Both the position numbers and the translations under genes were made by a program. This document shows positions 51,870 to 60,381 of a DNA stretch of 64,000 bases, in pieces. The notes beneath the pieces are model-generated. The model searched no databases. It had not been told where the DNA came from and saw only the letters and a list, made by a program, of their open reading frames with translations. The stretch is taken from positions 1-64,000 of the forward strand of contig DATAXP010000124.1 in assembly GCA_036272935.1 (NCBI GenBank). Direction: 5' to 3'. Within the stretch, counting starts at the first letter, position 1. Each line of letters opens with the position of its first letter. Source of the DNA: DATAXP01 sp036272935. Its GTDB lineage: Bacteria > Planctomycetota > Planctomycetia > Pirellulales > PNKZ01.

Positions 51870-53231
51870 TTAGGCCGCCAAGGCGGCCGCGCGCTGTTGG
51901 TTCCAGTAGCGCACCAGGTCGATGCGCGTGATGATGTCGATCACCTGGCCGCCGTCGGTCACCAACACACCGGTGTTGCCGGCCAATAGCAGCCGATACG
52001 CCTCGTCGAGATGTGTACTGATGGCGACCTGTGGCAGGGCACGGGCCATCACCGCCTCGACGGCGACGTCGGCTACTTGCGCGCGGTCGTGCAGGATGCG
52101 GGCGAGTGTGACTTCCTGGATGCTGCCGACCCCCTGGCCAGCGCGAATCACCGGCAATTGCGAAATCCCGTGGGCGTAGATCAACTCGATCGCTTCTTCG
52201 ACACTGGTTTCAGGAGCGACGGCGATGAGCTTGCGGGGGCCGCGCGCGACCAGCAGATCGGTCAACGTTTCGGCCGGCGGCTCGACGTGCAACAGACCGT
52301 TGGCCCGCAGCCACGCGTCGTCGAACATCTTGCTGATGTAGTTGCGGCCGGTGTCGGGGCACATCGCCACCACCACGTCGTCGGGTCCCAGCCGACGCGC
52401 GTAGCGCAGCGCCGCGGCGACCGCCGTGCCGCTGGAACCACCGACAAGCAGTCCCTCGCGCCGGGCCAGCGCCCTGGCCGTGGCAAACGATTCGGCATCG
52501 CCGACGCGCACCCATTCATCGACCGCCTGGCCGTTGAGTGTTTTGGGGACAAAGTCCTCGCCGATCCCTTCCACTTTCCACGGTCGTGGCGAATCGCCCG
52601 AAAGGACCGAGCCCTCGGGATCGGCGCCGATGACGACGATGTCCGGGTTCTGCTCCTTGAGATACTGGCCGACGCCCGACAGGGTTCCGCCAGTCCCCGC
52701 CCCGGCCACGAACACCGTCACGCGCCCTTCCGTCTGTTGCCAGATTTCGGGGCCCGTGGTGCGGTAATGCACCTGTGGGTTCGCCAGGTTCATGAATTGG
52801 TTGGGACGCCACGCACCGGGAATCTCGCGGGCCAGTCGATCGGCGACGCCGTTGTAGCTGTCGGGCGAATCGGGCTGGACGTTCGTCGGTGTGATCACCA
52901 CCTCGGCGCCGTAGGCTTCGAGCAGCCGGGCTTTTTCGCTGCTCATCTTGTCGGGCATGACGAAGATGCAGCGGTACCCTTTCACGGCGGCCGCCATTGC
53001 CAGGCCGACGCCGGTATTGCCAGCGGTCGCCTCGATGATCGTTCCGCCGGGTTTCAGCCAGCCGCGCCGCTCCCCTTCGGCCACCATGGCCACCGCCACG
53101 CGGTCCTTTACACTGCCGCCTGGATTGCACGCCTCGAACTTGGCGCAAACCGCGGCGTGCAAGTGCTCCGCGACGTGGTTCAGCCGAACCAGGGGCGTGT
53201 GACCGATGCAATCGAGCACGTTGTTCTGCAT
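51870..53231 (-). CDS. Cystathionine beta-synthase with C-terminal CBS domains
   Basis: 453 residues. The PLP fold-type II catalytic domain (1-325) has Lys42 in CNPGGSVKDRVAV, EATAGNTGVGLAMAAAVKGY, VAGAGTGGTLSGVGQYLKEQ and VGGSSGTAVAAALRYAR. A pair of CBS domains (about 335-450: PRKLIAVAPETSVEEAIELI and RALPQVAISTHLDEAYRLL) follows, usually binding adenosyl ligands such as SAM. It condenses serine and homocysteine to cystathionine. The downstream gene (50649) completes the conversion to cysteine. A bare cysteine synthase would lack the CBS tandem, so beta-synthase is preferred. Confidence 0.9.
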   Translation of the reverse strand: MQNNVLDCIGHTPLVRLNHVAEHLHAAVCAKFEACNPGGSVKDRVAVAMVAEGERRGWLKPGGTIIEATAGNTGVGLAMAAAVKGYRCIFVMPDKMSSEKARLLEAYGAEVVITPTNVQPDSPDSYNGVADRLAREIPGAWRPNQFMNLANPQVHYRTTGPEIWQQTEGRVTVFVAGAGTGGTLSGVGQYLKEQNPDIVVIGADPEGSVLSGDSPRPWKVEGIGEDFVPKTLNGQAVDEWVRVGDAESFATARALARREGLLVGGSSGTAVAAALRYARRLGPDDVVVAMCPDTGRNYISKMFDDAWLRANGLLHVEPPAETLTDLLVARGPRKLIAVAPETSVEEAIELIYAHGISQLPVIRAGQGVGSIQEVTLARILHDRAQVADVAVEAVMARALPQVAISTHLDEAYRLLLAGNTGVLVTDGGQVIDIITRIDLVRYWNQQRAAALAA

Positions 53232-53570
53232 CCCTGCGGTCCTCCAAGGTCATCGCGCCGAGCCTTCGACCGATCGCACCGTAGTCGTTACATCCGGCAC
53301 GATTCGTCCAAGAGTTATTATCATCACTTCTGATAGCCCAACTGAAGGCAAAGCACAGTTCCCCGATGGCAGCTAGCGTTTTGGCAGCGTAAAGCCTTGC
53401 AGTCGAGGTATCGTGGTATCTAAGTTGCTAGTTTCGGGCGAAGCAAAAACGTTTAGCCGGCGAGCTTGCTCGCCGCGTCTTGCCAAGCGCGGCGGACAAG
53501 TCCGCCGGCTAAACCATGTGGTCTTCGCCTGTCGACGACCTGAAGATGTGGCGGTGAAAGGAGTCGAGGC
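53232..53570. other. Intergenic region with a REP-like element
   Basis: 339 bp between the divergent cystathionine beta-synthase and ABC transporter genes; no gene is supported. The stretch 53451-53514 is a 64-bp palindromic repeat (listed separately). The rest should hold both promoters, but no convincing hexamer pair was seen. Confidence 0.5.
53451..53514. repeat. REP-like palindrome, 64-bp double-hairpin copy
   Basis: Ends gtttagcc and ggctaaac are perfect 8-bp inverted repeats. Inside are two hairpins, ggcgagc-tt-gctcgcc and ggcgga-caag-tccgcc, separated by gcgtcttgccaagc. It is the largest member of the family found at 28072, 33573, 47784 and 51843. Located 57 bp before the ABC transporter start. 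Confidence 0.75.
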
Positions 53571-54353
53571 ATGCATGTGATCGAAGCGCGTGGCTTGTGC
53601 AAGGAATACGGCTCGGCCGAGACGCGCGTCGAGGCGCTGCGCGGAATCGATCTGGCCGTGCCGCGTGGCGAGCTGCTGGCGATCATGGGACCGTCAGGCT
53701 CGGGCAAGAGCACGCTGCTCCATTTGCTCGGGGGCGTCGACACCCCAACCAGCGGCCAGGTGCTGCTCGAAAATGTCGACCTGGCCAGCCTCGATGACGA
53801 TCGCCGCACCATTCTGCGCCGCCAGCGCATCGGCTTCATATTTCAATCGTTCAACCTGCTGCCGACGCTCACGGCCGAGGAGAACGTCGCGTTGCCGTTG
53901 CGGCTCGACGGCATCGCGGTGGACGAAGCGCAGCAGCGCACCGCCGAGATGCTCAAGCGGATCGGCATGTACCATCGCCGAGCGCATATTCCAGCAAAGA
54001 TGTCGGGGGGCGAGCAACAGCGCGTAGCGATCGCGCGGGCGCTGGTCATTCGGCCCGCGCTGTTGTTGGCCGACGAGCCGACCGGCAATCTCGACAGCGT
54101 GAACGGTGCGCAGATCACCCGCATCCTGCGGTCGTTGGTTGACGATCACCAGCAGACAATCGTGATGGTGACGCACGATCTCGGTGTGGCCAAACAGGCC
54201 GACCGGCTCGTGCGGCTGCGCGACGGCGTGGTGGAGAGCGACGAGCAACTGCCGCGCAGCGAGCGCGCCGTCGCGAACACCACGTCCAATGGCCAGCCGA
54301 GCGGCGACAATCGCCACGACGAGCGCGACGTGCCGCTCGAGGAGCACGCCTGA
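53571..54353 (+). CDS. ABC transporter ATPase (LolD/MacB type)
   Basis: 260 residues. Walker A is GPSGSGKST, the Q-loop lies in FIFQSFNLLPTLTAEEN, the signature is MSGGEQQRVAIARAL, Walker B is LLLADEPTGNLD, and the H-loop is in VMVTHDLGVAKQAD. This MacB/LolD group works with FtsX-like permeases, moving lipoproteins, peptides or hydrophobic compounds rather than importing with a binding protein. The stop lies 2 bp before the permease ATG. The last 30 residues (SGDNRHDERDVPLEEHA) are a polar extension. Confidence 0.93.
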   Translation: MHVIEARGLCKEYGSAETRVEALRGIDLAVPRGELLAIMGPSGSGKSTLLHLLGGVDTPTSGQVLLENVDLASLDDDRRTILRRQRIGFIFQSFNLLPTLTAEENVALPLRLDGIAVDEAQQRTAEMLKRIGMYHRRAHIPAKMSGGEQQRVAIARALVIRPALLLADEPTGNLDSVNGAQITRILRSLVDDHQQTIVMVTHDLGVAKQADRLVRLRDGVVESDEQLPRSERAVANTTSNGQPSGDNRHDERDVPLEEHA

Positions 54354-54355
54354 CG

Positions 54356-56890
54356 ATGTGGCAGCTTTGGCAACTGAGTGCGCGCCAGATCACCGGGCGC
54401 GTCGGTCGCTCGATACTGACTCTGATCAGCGTCATCATCGGCGTCGACGCGATTGTGTCGGTCGGCCTGGCGATCGGCACCACGCGCCTGGCTTACGAAG
54501 GCATGGCCCAGGCACTGGCCGGTCGCGCCGCGCTGGAAGTGGTCGCGGCGGGCAACGGCAGCTTTCCGCAGCAGGTGGCCGATTCGCTGCGCGATGTGCC
54601 GAATGTCGAAGCGGTGGTGCCGGTCATCCAGCGGCCGACGATCCTGTACTTCGGCTCGCACCGGGCGAAGGTGCTGGCCATGGGGATCGATCCCGCCAGC
54701 GACCAGCGCGTGCGCGAGTATCGCCTCGAAGCGGGCAAGTTCTTCGACGCATCCGCCTCGCCGGCCGGTGAGGATGGCGTGCTGCTCGACGCCAGTTTTG
54801 CGCGCAGCATGGATGCCAAGCTCGGCGACGAGCTGAAGATTCTCACTCGCCGCCGCGGCATGCAGCATCTGCGCGTCGTCGGCCTGCTGTCTCCGCAGGG
54901 GGTCGCCGAGTTCACCAGTGGCAGCACACTGTTCCTGCCGCTACCCACGGCGCAGCGTGTCTTTTCCGCCGCCGGGCAGGTCGATCGGCTCGAGATTGTG
55001 ACCCGCTCCGACAAGGACGTTGAAGCGGTCCGCGCAGCCATCGCCAGTCGCTTGCCCGCCAACCTGCAAGTGCGCGGCACAAGCACCCGCACACAGTTGG
55101 CTTCCGAGACGATGGACAGCGTCGAGAACGGCTTGCAGGTGGCCGGCGGGCTGTCGCTGGTGCTGGCCGTGTTCATCATTCTGAATACGTTCCTGATGAG
55201 CGTCACCGAGCGCCGTGGCCAACTGGCGGTGCTGCGGGCGATCGGCGCCACCGGCCAACAAGTGATGCGGATGTTGTTGATCGAAGGGCTGGTGCTGGGA
55301 GCCGTGGGAAGCATCGTCGGTATTTTTGTCGGCATCGGCGGCGCGTACCTGCTGATGCGCGCCATCGAGCAGATGATGCAAACCACCTTGCCGGCAATTC
55401 ACCTGTCGATCCCGACCTTGGCATTTGCCGGCTGCCTGGGCATTGGCCTGAGCTTGGTGGCGGCGCTAATTCCCGCCCGCCGGGCCGCCAGTGTCTCGCC
55501 GTTGGAAGGAATGGGCGGTGCATCGGCCGACGATCTCGGCGACTTGCCCTGGCGGCTGGGGATCATCGGCAGCGTGTTGGTGGTCGGCGGCGGCGCGGTG
55601 CTCACCGGTTCACTGCTCAACTGGTATCCAAACACGTTCGAAGTGTCGTCGGGCCTGGTGATCCTGGTCGGCTTCGTGCTGATGGTGCCGGCCGGATTTC
55701 GGCCGCTGTCGCGCCTGGCGGCGTGGCTGCCAAAGCGCTGGGTGCCGACCGAAACTGACCTGGCCCGCGGCCAACTCCTGTCGCACCCGATCCGCGCGAT
55801 GCTGACCGTCGGCATTTTGTTCATTGCCCTGGTCACCGAAATTGCCCTCGGGACGACGATCCTCAACATCATGCACGATGTGAACCAGTGGCTCGAGCGG
55901 ACGATCGTTGCCGACTTTTTCGTCCGCGCGATGATGCCCGACATGTCGACCGGCGAGGCGGCCGACGTGCCCGAGGCGGTGGGCACGGCAATCCGCAAGA
56001 TTCCCGGCATCCGCCGCATCGGCGTGGTGCGATTCGTCAGCACGCGCGTCGATGGCCAAGGCGTGGTGCTGGTGGCGAAGGACTTTCCCGCCGACGAGCC
56101 GTTGCCGCTCGATCTGCGCGTCGGCAGCGAGACGGAAGTGCGCCGCGGCCTGGCAGCCGGCGAAGTGGTGCTCGGCAGCAAGCTCGCCGCCCGCATCGGC
56201 CGCACGGTGGGCGACGAGATCGAACTGGAAACGAAGCAAGGCCCACATCGCTTCCGCATCGCCGGCATCACCAACGAGTACACGCTCGACGGTATGGCGG
56301 TGTTCATGGATCACTCGGTGGCCGAGCGGCAACTCGGGATCACCGGCGTCGACGCGTACCTGATCAGTGCCGACTCTGGCGCGCTGGGCTCGGTCGAGCA
56401 GGCGCTGCGCAAGATCACCGACGAAAACGGCCTGTTGCTGCAATCGGCCGCCGACGTGCGCCGCCTGGTCGATACGATGATGGCCGGCGTGGTCGGCGGC
56501 CTGTGGGTGCTGCTGGCCCTGGCGTCGTTAGTTGCGGGATTCGGCGTGGTGAACACGTTGGCGATGAACGTGCTGGAACAAACGCGCGAGCTGGCCATCC
56601 TGCGCGTGGTGGCAATGACGCGCCGCCAGATTCGCCACACCATTCTCTGCCAGGCGTCGATCCTTGGTTCGATCGGCCTGCTGCCGGCCACGATCGTCGG
56701 CGTCGGCATGGCGTATATCATGCACGTCGGCACCGTGCACGAGACATCGCACCTGATGAACTTCGCCGCGCATCCTGCGCTGGTGCTCGCGCTCTTGGCG
56801 ATCGGCTACACGATTGTGCTCATCGCCGCCACCATGCCCGCCCAGCGTGCCGCGCGGCTGAACTTGCTCACCGCCTTGCACTACGAGTGA
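54356..56890 (+). CDS. FtsX-like ABC permease, two-domain (MacB/LolC-type)
   Basis: 844 residues. Membrane segments occur near the N-terminus (about 20-40), at about 265-370 (three segments ending GLSLVAALIPARRAASVSPLEG), at about 405-520, and at the C-terminus (about 715-840: GGLWVLLALASLVAGFGVVN, GSIGLLPATIVGVGMAYIMH). Two large extracytoplasmic domains of 220-ish residues each lie between them. This is the full-length duplicated FtsX architecture, so one chain may supply both permease halves or dimerise. No membrane-fusion or outer-membrane partner gene is adjacent. Confidence 0.92.
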   Translation: MWQLWQLSARQITGRVGRSILTLISVIIGVDAIVSVGLAIGTTRLAYEGMAQALAGRAALEVVAAGNGSFPQQVADSLRDVPNVEAVVPVIQRPTILYFGSHRAKVLAMGIDPASDQRVREYRLEAGKFFDASASPAGEDGVLLDASFARSMDAKLGDELKILTRRRGMQHLRVVGLLSPQGVAEFTSGSTLFLPLPTAQRVFSAAGQVDRLEIVTRSDKDVEAVRAAIASRLPANLQVRGTSTRTQLASETMDSVENGLQVAGGLSLVLAVFIILNTFLMSVTERRGQLAVLRAIGATGQQVMRMLLIEGLVLGAVGSIVGIFVGIGGAYLLMRAIEQMMQTTLPAIHLSIPTLAFAGCLGIGLSLVAALIPARRAASVSPLEGMGGASADDLGDLPWRLGIIGSVLVVGGGAVLTGSLLNWYPNTFEVSSGLVILVGFVLMVPAGFRPLSRLAAWLPKRWVPTETDLARGQLLSHPIRAMLTVGILFIALVTEIALGTTILNIMHDVNQWLERTIVADFFVRAMMPDMSTGEAADVPEAVGTAIRKIPGIRRIGVVRFVSTRVDGQGVVLVAKDFPADEPLPLDLRVGSETEVRRGLAAGEVVLGSKLAARIGRTVGDEIELETKQGPHRFRIAGITNEYTLDGMAVFMDHSVAERQLGITGVDAYLISADSGALGSVEQALRKITDENGLLLQSAADVRRLVDTMMAGVVGGLWVLLALASLVAGFGVVNTLAMNVLEQTRELAILRVVAMTRRQIRHTILCQASILGSIGLLPATIVGVGMAYIMHVGTVHETSHLMNFAAHPALVLALLAIGYTIVLIAATMPAQRAARLNLLTALHYE

Positions 56891-56945
56891 CCCCGCGGAA
56901 GCGGAAGAACACGAAAAATGGAAGGGCGAAAGAACGCGCGTTCCC

Positions 56946-57040
56946 AGCCCCGAGCGCGAGCGAGGGGTTTTGTGCGTACTCCGCTATTTCGTACAGAACT
57001 CGTCATCGGTCCGCAAAACCCCTCGCTCGCGCTCAGGGCT
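56946..57040. repeat. 95-bp element with 27-bp inverted arms
   Basis: The left arm (56946-56972) begins agccccgagcgcgagcg, and the right arm (57014-57040) is its complement with one mismatch in 27 bp; a 41-bp loop separates them. It lies between the permease stop and the convergent LolA-like gene. Flanking it, 56908-56925 carries aagaacacgaaaaatgg and 57070-57090 carries ctttcgtgctttcgtg, resembling the arms around the GxxExxY gene at 60382-60875. Confidence 0.75.
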
Positions 57041-57104
57041 AACATGCTCGACACATGCCGTTTCGCGTTTCCTGTCCTTTCGTGCTTTCGTGATCCTTCC
57101 GATC

Positions 57105-57818
57105 CTACTTGAACGTCGCGTCGTCGAGCTTTTCGAGCATCTGGTAGTCGCTGAACACGAGGTTCATAAACGGCTTGCCGTCGTGCATGGCGCTCGATCT
57201 CAGCGGCACCATCACGCCTTGGATCGACTGGTAGCCGTCAAGTAGCGTGTCCTCGCTGATCATGCGCATTTCGGGATTGATCGCCTGGCGCTGCATCTTC
57301 ACCAACAGGCCGGTCTTGTTGTCGAAGAACATTTTCACGTCCTTCATGCCTTTGGCCCTGACGGCAATGATCGTGGCACGCTTGTCGCCGGTTTTTTCTT
57401 CCTTCAGCGTGAAACGCTTCGCGTCGTTGAGCGACGTTAGCATCGTGAGCTCCTGCATCAGGGCCATCTGCTTCAGCTCGCTGCGCATGGCGTCGCCCAG
57501 CGGAATCTCTATGCCGCCAGCGGTCTGCGACACGGCATCGCCATTGACCACCTGCACAATGCTGACCTTCTGCCCAGCCAACTCCAGGTTGATCTCCAGC
57601 CGATACTTGCCAGGCACCTGCATCGCCACGTTGCCGGTGAACGGCACCTCGGCCCCCGACATCGTCATCGTGCCGCGCATCTTAGCTGTGAACGCGGGAT
57701 ATTTCCGCAGCGCCTCGGCACCGCCATGCGCATCGATCGCCTGCCGAACGGTAAACGCCGGATCGGCATGAGCGAGTCTCGGCAGCAAAAGCACCATCAC
57801 CGCAAGCATGCGCCACAT
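57105..57818 (-). CDS. LolA-like exported protein
   Basis: 237 residues with a signal peptide (VMVLLLPRLAHADPA). The body has the half-open beta-barrel pattern of LolA/LolB-type proteins: VPGKYRLEINLELAGQKVSI, VVNGDAVSQTAGG, ATIIAVRAKGMKDVKMFFDN, LVKMQRQAINPEM and IQGVMVPLRSSAMHDGKPFM. It may bind lipid or lipoprotein in the periplasm. It is convergent with the ABC permease, which could, but need not, be functionally linked. Not a canonical LolA in length or sequence. Confidence 0.72.
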   Translation of the reverse strand: MWRMLAVMVLLLPRLAHADPAFTVRQAIDAHGGAEALRKYPAFTAKMRGTMTMSGAEVPFTGNVAMQVPGKYRLEINLELAGQKVSIVQVVNGDAVSQTAGGIEIPLGDAMRSELKQMALMQELTMLTSLNDAKRFTLKEEKTGDKRATIIAVRAKGMKDVKMFFDNKTGLLVKMQRQAINPEMRMISEDTLLDGYQSIQGVMVPLRSSAMHDGKPFMNLVFSDYQMLEKLDDATFK

Positions 57819-57861
57819 GGTTCGTCCCTGCGAGCCCCTAATCCCTAGCCCCAGCCCCTCC

Positions 57862-58731
57862 TCACGGCTTCACCAGTTCGCCGTAGGTTTCGGGGCGGCG
57901 ATCGCGGAAGAACTGCCAGGTGTTGCGCACCTCGCGGATCAGATCGAGGTCCAGATCGGCAACCACGATGTCGTCCGTGTCGCGCGCGCCCTCGGCGATG
58001 ATCTGGCCGCGCGGATTGCAGAAATAGCTCTGCCCGTAAAACTCGCCGATCCGCCACGGCTCCTCGATCCCCGGCCGATTGATCGCGCCGACAAAGTATC
58101 CATTGGCCACCGCGTGCGCCGGCTGTTCGAGCTTCCACAAGTACTCCGAAAGCCCCGCCACGGTCGCCGACGGGTTGAACACAATCTCCGCGCCGTTCAG
58201 CGCCAGGCAGCGGGCCCCTTCCGGGAAATGGCGATCGTAGCAAATGTAAACGCCCACCTTGCCCACCCGCGTGTCGAACACCGGGTAGCCAAGATTGCCG
58301 GGCCGAAAATAGTACTTCTCCCAGAAGCCCGGCAACACCTGCGGCAGATGAATCTTGCGAAACTTGCCCAGGTACTTGCCGTCGGCGTCGATCACCGCCG
58401 CCGTGTTGTAGTAGATGCCGGTGATCTCTTCCTCGTAGATCGGCACGACGAGCACCAGCGCGTGTTTCTTGGCCAGCTCGCACATCAGCCGGGTCGTCGG
58501 CCCGTCGGGAATGCGTTCGGTCAGGTCGTACCATTTCGTCTGCTGCTCGGCGCAGAAGTACGGTCCGTAGAATAGCTCCTGCAAGCAAACCACCTGGGCG
58601 CCGGCCTCGGCCGCGGAGGCAATCATCGCCACGTGCTTGTCGATCATCGCTTGCTTGATCTTGGCCACCGGCGACGTGCCGGGCTCGCACAGGGTTGCTT
58701 GAATGAGTCCGCCGCGAATGATTCGATGCAT
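57862..58731 (-). CDS. Nitrilase-superfamily amidohydrolase (beta-ureidopropionase/N-carbamoylputrescine type)
   Basis: 289 residues from the ATG at 58731; the open frame upstream is low-complexity. Catalytic triad Glu52 (VVCLQELFYGPYFC), Lys126 (FRKIHLPQVLPGFW), Cys164 (VYICYDRHFPEGA). QPAHAVANGYFVGAINRPG matches the beta-ureidopropionase/AguB branch. It diverges from a methylmalonate-semialdehyde dehydrogenase. That pairing fits reductive pyrimidine or beta-alanine breakdown (N-carbamoyl-beta-alanine to beta-alanine, then onward), so beta-ureidopropionase is preferred over N-carbamoylputrescine amidase. The dihydropyrimidinase gene is not in the window. Confidence 0.88.
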   Translation of the reverse strand: MHRIIRGGLIQATLCEPGTSPVAKIKQAMIDKHVAMIASAAEAGAQVVCLQELFYGPYFCAEQQTKWYDLTERIPDGPTTRLMCELAKKHALVLVVPIYEEEITGIYYNTAAVIDADGKYLGKFRKIHLPQVLPGFWEKYYFRPGNLGYPVFDTRVGKVGVYICYDRHFPEGARCLALNGAEIVFNPSATVAGLSEYLWKLEQPAHAVANGYFVGAINRPGIEEPWRIGEFYGQSYFCNPRGQIIAEGARDTDDIVVADLDLDLIREVRNTWQFFRDRRPETYGELVKP

Positions 58732-58740
58732 GGGCAGAAG

Positions 58741-58770
58741 TGATGAGTGATGAATGATAAGTGATGAGTG
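58741..58770. repeat. Short tandem repeat of tgatgagtga units
   Basis: Imperfect repetition of tgatgagtg/tgatgaatga over about 30 bp immediately upstream of the amidohydrolase start, in the 125-bp gap to the divergent dehydrogenase. Such gatga-type runs recur in planctomycete intergenic DNA. It may influence spacing of the divergent promoters. Confidence 0.5.
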
Positions 58771-58855
58771 GCGGCAGGCTGACCGCCGGTCCGTTATAAT
58801 ACCCCTTCGCCGGCCCATCTCGCCACGCCCGCCGTCATCAATCGGAGTTCCTGTC

Positions 58856-60376
58856 ATGTCGGTTGCCGATTCGGTTTCCACTGCGGCTCAAGTTCCCATC
58901 CTCATTGGCGGGCGCTGGGAGAGGCTCGAAACCGGGCGCAACGGCGACGTGTTCAACCCCTCGACCGGCAAGGTGATCGCCCGGGTGCCGATGTGTTCGG
59001 CAGACGAAGTGAACCGCGCGGTGCAGGCGGCGGCTCTGGCGCTGCCCGCCTGGGCCGACACGCCACCGGTCGATCGTGCCCGGGTGATGTTCCACTTCCG
59101 CGAGCTGATGCACGCCCACTTCGACGACCTGGCGACGCTGGTCACCCGTGAGCACGGCAAGACACGCCCCGAGGCGCGGGCCAGCATCCAGCGCGGCATC
59201 GAGATGGTCGAGTACGCTTGCGGCATCCCCAGCCTGCTGATGGGGCAATCGCTCGAGAACATCGCCACGAACGTCGATTGCGAAACGAGCCGCCATCCGG
59301 TTGGCGTCTGCGTCGGCATCACGCCGTTCAACTTTCCCGCGATGGTGCCGCTGTGGATGTTCCCGGTGGCGCTGGTGTGCGGCAACACGTTCATCCTGAA
59401 GCCTTCGGAAAAAGTGCCGCTGTCGGCAGTGCGGCTGGGCGAGTTGCTCGTCGAGGCGGGTTGCCCGGCCGGCGTGTTCAACATCGTCCACGGTGACCGC
59501 GAGTGCGTCGATGCGCTGCTCACGCACCCCGAGGTCCGCGCGGTGTCGTTCGTCGGCTCGACGCGCGTCGCTCGGCATGTGTACGAAACCGGCACACAGC
59601 ACGATAAGCGGGTGCAGGCGGCCGGCGGTGCTAAGAACCATCTTATCATCATGCCCGATGCCGATCTCGATCAGGCCGTGGCGGCGCTGGCCGCGTCGGC
59701 TTTTGGTTGCGCCGGCGAGCGCTGCATGGCCGGCAGCCTGGCCTTGCCGATCGGCTCGATCGGCGACGCAATTGTGGAACGGTTGTGTGCGACGGGATCG
59801 AAGATGAAAGTCGGCCCGACCGATGCCGGAGCCGACGTCGACATGGGACCGGTCATCTCGCGCGACCACCTGGAGCGCGTGACCGGTTACCTCGATATTG
59901 CCGCCGCCGAGGGCGCCGAAGTGGCGCTCGATGGCCGGCGGCGCGAGCTCGATCGCCACGCGTTCCTCGTCGGTCCCAGCGTGATCGATCGCGTCGCGCC
60001 GGGAATGCGCGTGGCCCGCGAGGAGATTTTCGGCCCCGTGCTTTCGGTGGTGCGCGTCGATGACTTGGAGCAAGCGATCGACGTCGGCAAAAACTGCGAG
60101 TACGGCAACGGCGCCTCGATCTTCACGCGCAGTGGGTACGCCGCGCGGCAATTCAAGCGCCGGTTCAACGCGGGCATGATCGGCATCAACGTCGGCGTTC
60201 CGGCGCCGATGGCCTGGTTCCCGTTCACCGGCTGGAACCGTTCGTTCTTCGGCGACCTGCATATCCAAGGCACCGAAAGCATCCAGTTCTATACGCAGCA
60301 GAAAGTCGTCAGCACCCGCTGGTTCGCCGGCTCCGCCGACTCCCACGCCGATCCCATTTGGAAGACCAAGCGCTGA
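58856..60376 (+). CDS. mmsA: CoA-acylating methylmalonate-semialdehyde dehydrogenase
   Basis: 506 residues from the ATG at 58856. Aldehyde-dehydrogenase fold: GVCVGITPFNFPAMVPLWMF, FVGSTRVARHVYETG, the catalytic Cys290 in FGCAGERCMAGS, EEIFGPVLSVVRVD and INVGVPAPMAWFPFTGW. The C-terminal SFFGDLHIQGTESIQFYTQQ is characteristic of the MmsA subfamily. It converts malonate- or methylmalonate-semialdehyde, CoA and NAD to acetyl- or propionyl-CoA and CO2, in valine and beta-alanine/pyrimidine breakdown. Divergent from the amidohydrolase, consistent with that pathway. Confidence 0.93.
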   Translation: MSVADSVSTAAQVPILIGGRWERLETGRNGDVFNPSTGKVIARVPMCSADEVNRAVQAAALALPAWADTPPVDRARVMFHFRELMHAHFDDLATLVTREHGKTRPEARASIQRGIEMVEYACGIPSLLMGQSLENIATNVDCETSRHPVGVCVGITPFNFPAMVPLWMFPVALVCGNTFILKPSEKVPLSAVRLGELLVEAGCPAGVFNIVHGDRECVDALLTHPEVRAVSFVGSTRVARHVYETGTQHDKRVQAAGGAKNHLIIMPDADLDQAVAALAASAFGCAGERCMAGSLALPIGSIGDAIVERLCATGSKMKVGPTDAGADVDMGPVISRDHLERVTGYLDIAAAEGAEVALDGRRRELDRHAFLVGPSVIDRVAPGMRVAREEIFGPVLSVVRVDDLEQAIDVGKNCEYGNGASIFTRSGYAARQFKRRFNAGMIGINVGVPAPMAWFPFTGWNRSFFGDLHIQGTESIQFYTQQKVVSTRWFAGSADSHADPIWKTKR

Positions 60377-60381
60377 AGGCG

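Noticed and set aside
58732..58881. Upstream extension of the amidohydrolase
   Set aside because: It is made of the tgatgagtga repeat and overlaps the divergent mmsA start; MHRIIRGG at 58731 is the normal family start.
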